Assembly: GCF_025151045.1 (NCBI RefSeq) | Contig: NZ_CP102285.1 | Span: 2,232,001 to 2,296,000, forward strand | Origin: Parabacteroides johnsonii DSM 18315 | GTDB taxonomy: Bacteria; Bacteroidota; Bacteroidia; Bacteroidales; Tannerellaceae | DNA: 64,000 nucleotides | Reading direction: 5' to 3' | In this document: positions 60,343 through 64,000 of the stretch, piece by piece | How positions within the stretch are numbered: the first letter of the stretch is position 1 | Layout: the number at the start of each line of letters is the position of its first letter | Notes under the pieces: model-generated | What the model was told of the DNA's origin: nothing | Seen by the model: only the letters and a program-made list of their open reading frames with translations | Databases searched by the model: none | Program-made: the position numbers and the translations under genes

Positions 60343-61404
60343 ATGACAAAAAAAATTATACTGATAAACAATGCATACCCATCTCCACAAATGCCTAATA
60401 GCGGGACATATGCTGAATCCATCAAACTTGCACTCGAAAGCGGCGGATTTCATGTAGATACAGTCGTATTACGCCCTTCAGGATCCGGATTAAAAAAGAT
60501 CAAAGATTATATTACATTTTATTCTCGATTATTATTAGCACCGTTAAAACAATATGATGTATTATATATCAATCATTACACTTTTTTACTTCCGCTATTT
60601 ATACGCATCCCATTCCAAAAAAATAAAATCATTTACCATTGGCACGGAGAAGAATTAATTCACAATACTTGGTTATTTAAGTTTATTCGTTCTTTAATGA
60701 AGAAAACATTCAAAAGTACAGACATTCATATATCACCTTCTCATTATTACGGTTCAATTATTGCCAAGCAACTAAAAATTGATCCTAAAAAAATACTTAT
60801 TTCTCCAAGCGGAGGAGTAGACACGGATTTATTCAGTCCCATATACCATAAACAGAAAGGAGAAGTCCTACATATCGGTTTTCCATCCTCTTTAACCGAA
60901 CATAAAGGAGTCGATTATCTTTTAAAACTCATACAAGATATTCCCAAACTACAATTACAATTGAAAAAAGAAATATATATTCATTATATAAATTATGGAG
61001 ACAAAGAAAATAAATGGAAAAAATTATTTTACAAAAACCCAGTAAATTTAGTCGAATATGAACCATACAAAAAAAATGAAATGTATAAATTTTACAGGAA
61101 TATCGACATTTGTCTTATGTTTTCAAAAAGAGAATCATTAGGCCTCGTAGTACTTGAAGCAATGGCCTGCAATGTTCCTGTTATTGCCAGAAATACAACA
61201 TCTATGACTGAATTAATATTGCCAGGTATAAATGGAGAATTAATACCTTTTTTGCCTAACATTAAAGAAATAGAAGATAAAATAATAATGATATACCAAC
61301 ATATAAATCAATACACTCCAGCAAAATTTGTCTGTGAGAATTATAGTAAAAATATAGTTTCTTCATTTTATAAGCGACTGCTCACCAATAAAGAAATAAT
61401 ATGA
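60343..61404 (+). CDS. Family 4 glycosyltransferase
   Basis: A 353-residue GT-B fold retaining glycosyltransferase. The N-terminal domain starts KIILINNAYPSPQMPNSGTYAESIKLAL. The C-terminal donor-binding domain shows ISPSGGVDTDLFSP, HIGFPSSLTEHKGVDYLLKLI and the E-x7-E signature SKRESLGLVVLEAMACNVPVIA near residues 260-285. It adds a sugar to the growing repeat on the cytoplasmic face. Last of the clearly AT-rich genes; its stop overlaps the next start (ATGA). Confidence 0.88.
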   Translation: MTKKIILINNAYPSPQMPNSGTYAESIKLALESGGFHVDTVVLRPSGSGLKKIKDYITFYSRLLLAPLKQYDVLYINHYTFLLPLFIRIPFQKNKIIYHWHGEELIHNTWLFKFIRSLMKKTFKSTDIHISPSHYYGSIIAKQLKIDPKKILISPSGGVDTDLFSPIYHKQKGEVLHIGFPSSLTEHKGVDYLLKLIQDIPKLQLQLKKEIYIHYINYGDKENKWKKLFYKNPVNLVEYEPYKKNEMYKFYRNIDICLMFSKRESLGLVVLEAMACNVPVIARNTTSMTELILPGINGELIPFLPNIKEIEDKIIMIYQHINQYTPAKFVCENYSKNIVSSFYKRLLTNKEII

Positions 61405-62609
61405 ATAATAAACAATTACACATATTCAATAAACTCCGCCAATATTGCGAGTCCGAACACTTCAAAGGTTGGGATCCTTATGACGGATTAAACTCTAAAA
61501 TTTTCCAGAATATCCCCCTCCTTCATAAATCAGCCCTATGCCGATTGATCATGATACAAGGATTCAAGCGCATGCCTTTTAACTTGAGGCCTCTGTTTCT
61601 TGTTCCGAAAGAATACAATTCAAAAGGAATCGGACTTTTCCTGCAAGGATATTGTAACCTCTATACCATCATAGAGAAAACAAGCAAAGAGGACTTATCA
61701 AAGGAAAAAGAGAGAGTCCTATCCCGTATCCATCAATTGGCCGAACTTCTGATTGCACTGCGTTCAAAAGGATATAGCGGCTCATGCTGGGGATACAATT
61801 TCGACTGGCAGGCCCGTCGTTTATTTTTCTTTCCTAAAAACACCCCGACAGTAGTAGCAACAAGTTTTTGCGCAGAGGCACTCATTAGCGCATACAAAAT
61901 TACACGAAAAGAAAATTATCTTGCAAACGCATTATCGGCTGTCAATTTTGTTATACAAGATCTGCACAGGACTCCTCAGAAAAGAGGTTTTTTATTCTCA
62001 TACAGTCCGTTACCAGGCAACGACACCGTGTACAATGCTTCTCTTTTAGGAAGTAAAATTTTAAGTTATGGTTATCACTATACCCAAAATACCTTATACA
62101 AAGAATTAGCAGGAGAATCGGTCTTAGCCTGTTGCGATGCACAGAAAGGGGACGGTTCCTGGTCTTACGGAATGTTGCCGGTACAAACCTGGAAAGACAG
62201 TTTCCATACAGGATACAATTTAGATTGCATACAGGAATATCAGACTTTAACAGGAGACACGACATTCTCCGCTCATATCGAAAACGGTTTCAAATACTAC
62301 ATTCAGCATTTTTTCGAAAATGACGGAACACCTAAATATTATGACAATAAGACATATCCTATTGATATCCATTGTCCGGGCCAACTGCTCGTCACCCTAT
62401 CCAAACTCAAAAAATATGCGGAACATAAAGAATTAGCCGACAAAGTAGTAAACTGGACAATCACGAATATGCAAGATTCCGAAGGATACTTTTACTACCA
62501 GTTAAAACAATTCTTCAGCTCGCACATACCATATATGCGTTGGAGCAATGCTTTCATGTTTAATGCCTTATCTTATTATTTATTAGAACAATTGCAATAT
62601 GAAAAGTAA
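61401..62609 (+). CDS. Alpha/alpha-toroid protein of unknown function in polysaccharide locus
   Basis: A 402-residue soluble protein. Repeated helical pairs with aromatic-Gly turns (SGSCWGYNFDWQARRL, TVVATSFCAEALISAY, GDGSWSYGMLPVQTWKDSFHTGYNLDCI, KTYPIDIHCPGQLLVTLSKL) suggest an (alpha/alpha) barrel like six-hairpin glycosidases or lyases, but I cannot place catalytic residues. Similar proteins in glycan loci have been mislabelled as delta-aminolevulinate dehydratase; nothing here supports that. Base composition is between the AT-rich cassette and the flanks. It overlaps wecG by 11 bp, so it is coupled to it. Confidence 0.65.
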   Translation: MNNKQLHIFNKLRQYCESEHFKGWDPYDGLNSKIFQNIPLLHKSALCRLIMIQGFKRMPFNLRPLFLVPKEYNSKGIGLFLQGYCNLYTIIEKTSKEDLSKEKERVLSRIHQLAELLIALRSKGYSGSCWGYNFDWQARRLFFFPKNTPTVVATSFCAEALISAYKITRKENYLANALSAVNFVIQDLHRTPQKRGFLFSYSPLPGNDTVYNASLLGSKILSYGYHYTQNTLYKELAGESVLACCDAQKGDGSWSYGMLPVQTWKDSFHTGYNLDCIQEYQTLTGDTTFSAHIENGFKYYIQHFFENDGTPKYYDNKTYPIDIHCPGQLLVTLSKLKKYAEHKELADKVVNWTITNMQDSEGYFYYQLKQFFSSHIPYMRWSNAFMFNALSYYLLEQLQYEK

Positions 62610-63306
62610 ATCAACATTCATAAACGGAATAAAAGTCCACCCCTTTCCCTCAGATTCCAGTTTGCTGGAATATGTGGAGGAACATAAAGGGATATTAGTA
62701 GCGATAAATGCGGAGAAGATACTGCATGCGAACGAGCAAATACAAGATATTGTGAACAGGAATATCGGATATTGCGATGGCATAGGAGCAGTTATGGCAG
62801 TACGGCAGCACGGAGCCGTGGATGCCGTCAAGATCGCGGGATGCGAACTGTGGTTGAAGATTATAACAGCTCTGTATCAAAAAGAAAAAACCTTCTACTT
62901 GATCGGGAGTAAACAGCCCGTAATAGAGAAGACCATCTCCCGGTTGAAAGAAGACTTTCCCGGAATACAGATAGCGGGTTACCGTGACGGATACATACAA
63001 ACAGAGACAGAACAGGAAGAACTGATCGAAGACATCAAGACAAAACAGCCGGATGTCATATTCGTTGCAATGGGATCACCCAAACAAGAGTTATTGATGG
63101 AAAAAATGTATCAGGCACATCCCGCAATTTACCAAGGGTTAGGAGGAAGTTTCGACGTCTATACAGGGAACGTGAAACGAGCACCCGAATGGTGGATAAA
63201 GCACAATCTCGAATTTGCATACCGCCTATTGAAACAACCCTCGCGCATCAAACGACAAATACATTTAATCAAATTCTTGATACTGGTCAAGACTGGAAAA
63301 ATCTAA
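62599..63306 (+). CDS. wecG: WecG/TagA/CpsF-family glycosyltransferase
   Basis: A 235-residue GT26 enzyme. Conserved motifs: LVAINAEKILHANEQIQDIVNRNIGYCDGIGAV (with the Asp-Gly), FYLIGSKQPVIEKTI, DVIFVAMGSPKQELLMEKM, and QGLGGSFDVYTGNVKRAPEWW near the C-terminus. In enterobacteria WecG adds ManNAcA to GlcNAc-PP-undecaprenol; TagA adds ManNAc. With WecA, WecB and WecC encoded here, transfer of ManNAcA as second sugar is the best prediction. Membrane-associated through its C-terminal tail. It is 11 bp before wecB. Confidence 0.88.
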   Translation: MKSKSTFINGIKVHPFPSDSSLLEYVEEHKGILVAINAEKILHANEQIQDIVNRNIGYCDGIGAVMAVRQHGAVDAVKIAGCELWLKIITALYQKEKTFYLIGSKQPVIEKTISRLKEDFPGIQIAGYRDGYIQTETEQEELIEDIKTKQPDVIFVAMGSPKQELLMEKMYQAHPAIYQGLGGSFDVYTGNVKRAPEWWIKHNLEFAYRLLKQPSRIKRQIHLIKFLILVKTGKI

Positions 63307-63317
63307 ACAGAAACAAC

Positions 63318-64000
63318 ATGAAGAAAATAATGCTCGTCTTCGGAACCCGTCCTGAAGCAATTAAAATGGCACCATTAGTAAAAGCTTTCCAACAGAAAAA
63401 AAATAAATTTGAAACCATTGTCTGTGTTACTGGGCAACACAGGGAAATGCTGGACCAAGTTCTAAAGCTTTTCAACATCCGCCCCGATTACGATCTCAAC
63501 ATAATGAGGCAAGGACAGGACCTCTACGATATAACAGCCCGAGTTCTGACAGGAATGCGAGACGTTCTGCAGGAAGCGAAGCCAGATATCGTTCTGGTCC
63601 ACGGGGACACCACCACTTCAACAGCCGCAGCACTCGCCGCCTTCTACCGGCAAATACCGGTCGGTCATGTAGAAGCGGGATTACGCACACACAATATTTA
63701 CAGTCCGTGGCCGGAAGAAATGAACAGACAGATCACCGGAAGGATTGCCACCTGGCATTTCTCTCCTACAGTTTTGAGCCGGAATAACTTGATACATGAA
63801 GGTATAAATGAGAACAAGATTCGCATTACCGGTAATACTGTTATCGACGCCCTTTACCATGTTGCCGCTACTATCCGCAAAGATTTCACCCTGCGTAAAC
63901 AACTTGACACCGAACTGATGTCTGCTGGTTATAAAACAACTCCACTTGCTGAACAAAGTTACCGCAAACTGGTTTTAATAACAGGTCATCGCCGGGAAAA
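63318..64000 (+). CDS. wecB: UDP-N-acetylglucosamine 2-epimerase (non-hydrolysing), 5' part
   Basis: The first 227 codons are in the window; the gene continues past the right edge. Start MKKIMLVFGTRPEAIKMAPLV is the exact family opening. Further motifs include ETIVCVTGQHREMLDQVL, VLVHGDTTTSTAAALAAFY, GHVEAGLRTHNIYSPWPEEMNRQ and the ITGNTVIDAL strand. It makes UDP-ManNAc from UDP-GlcNAc, the substrate of WecC. The last codons reach ITGHRRE, the start of the C-terminal domain. It belongs to the same transcript as wecG. Confidence 0.95.
   Translation, partial: MKKIMLVFGTRPEAIKMAPLVKAFQQKKNKFETIVCVTGQHREMLDQVLKLFNIRPDYDLNIMRQGQDLYDITARVLTGMRDVLQEAKPDIVLVHGDTTTSTAAALAAFYRQIPVGHVEAGLRTHNIYSPWPEEMNRQITGRIATWHFSPTVLSRNNLIHEGINENKIRITGNTVIDALYHVAATIRKDFTLRKQLDTELMSAGYKTTPLAEQSYRKLVLITGHRRE

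Overview
This window looks like a chromosomal segment of a gut Bacteroidales, most probably Parabacteroides or a close relative. The genus is inferred from gene content and style, not from a marker search. Signs of the order: promoters of the Bacteroidetes type (-7 TAnnTTTG, sometimes with a TTTG/TTG -33 element 18-21 bp upstream), starts without clear Shine-Dalgarno sequences, a serine palmitoyltransferase for bacterial sphingolipids, the lipoprotein GldH, a one-polypeptide hybrid two-component system, a sodium-pumping methylmalonyl-CoA decarboxylase operon, and several Bacteroidetes-restricted families (DUF3256, DUF4923).

Layout. 1-10.8 kb: 5' end of lepA, a TPR protein, a 58-aa unknown, a PfkB sugar kinase beside a hybrid sensor whose periplasmic domain resembles a sugar-binding protein (a likely fructose/sugar switch), a WbuC-like cupin, a U32 peptidase and metA. 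11-18.3 kb: a TonB-dependent receptor, then mce-mmdA-(LTD/OadG fusion)-biotin carrier-OadB, which turns methylmalonyl-CoA into propionyl-CoA while exporting sodium. 18.5-26.3 kb: lon, trmN6, a lipid-kinase gene divergent from spt, ricT and gldH. 26.4-33.8 kb (minus strand): purH, mreB, mreC, mreD, mrdA, rodA, a purine gene followed by the rod-shape operon. 33.9-39.3 kb: an ECF sigma factor with putative anti-sigma protein and three unknowns, a DUF3256 protein, an EamA transporter and truA. 39.5-49 kb: an AspT/YidE-type transporter, a Pif1-like helicase with HRDC domain, a DUF4923 protein, fba, rpmE2, a sugar-kinase-like phosphotransferase, a Crp-type regulator and a membrane acyltransferase.

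49.1-51 kb holds an IS110-family element, with a structured non-coding region upstream of its transposase that is a good bridge-RNA candidate, followed by about 0.7 kb without genes. From 51.1 kb to the end is a surface polysaccharide locus: wecA and wecC, then a strikingly AT-rich cassette (flippase, glycosyltransferases, polymerase, GINT1-like protein, GNAT and FemAB-like acyltransferases), then a toroid-like unknown, wecG and wecB (cut by the window end). WecA/B/C/G together predict a repeat unit started as GlcNAc-PP-lipid and extended with ManNAcA.

Two families of intergenic repeats recur through the window and are not explained by the genes: (1) inverted pairs of arms built from short, about 7-bp, locus-specific repeats, and (2) degenerate tandem repeats with an exact 22-bp period, seen at three separate places. 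No tRNA, rRNA or CRISPR array was found by eye.
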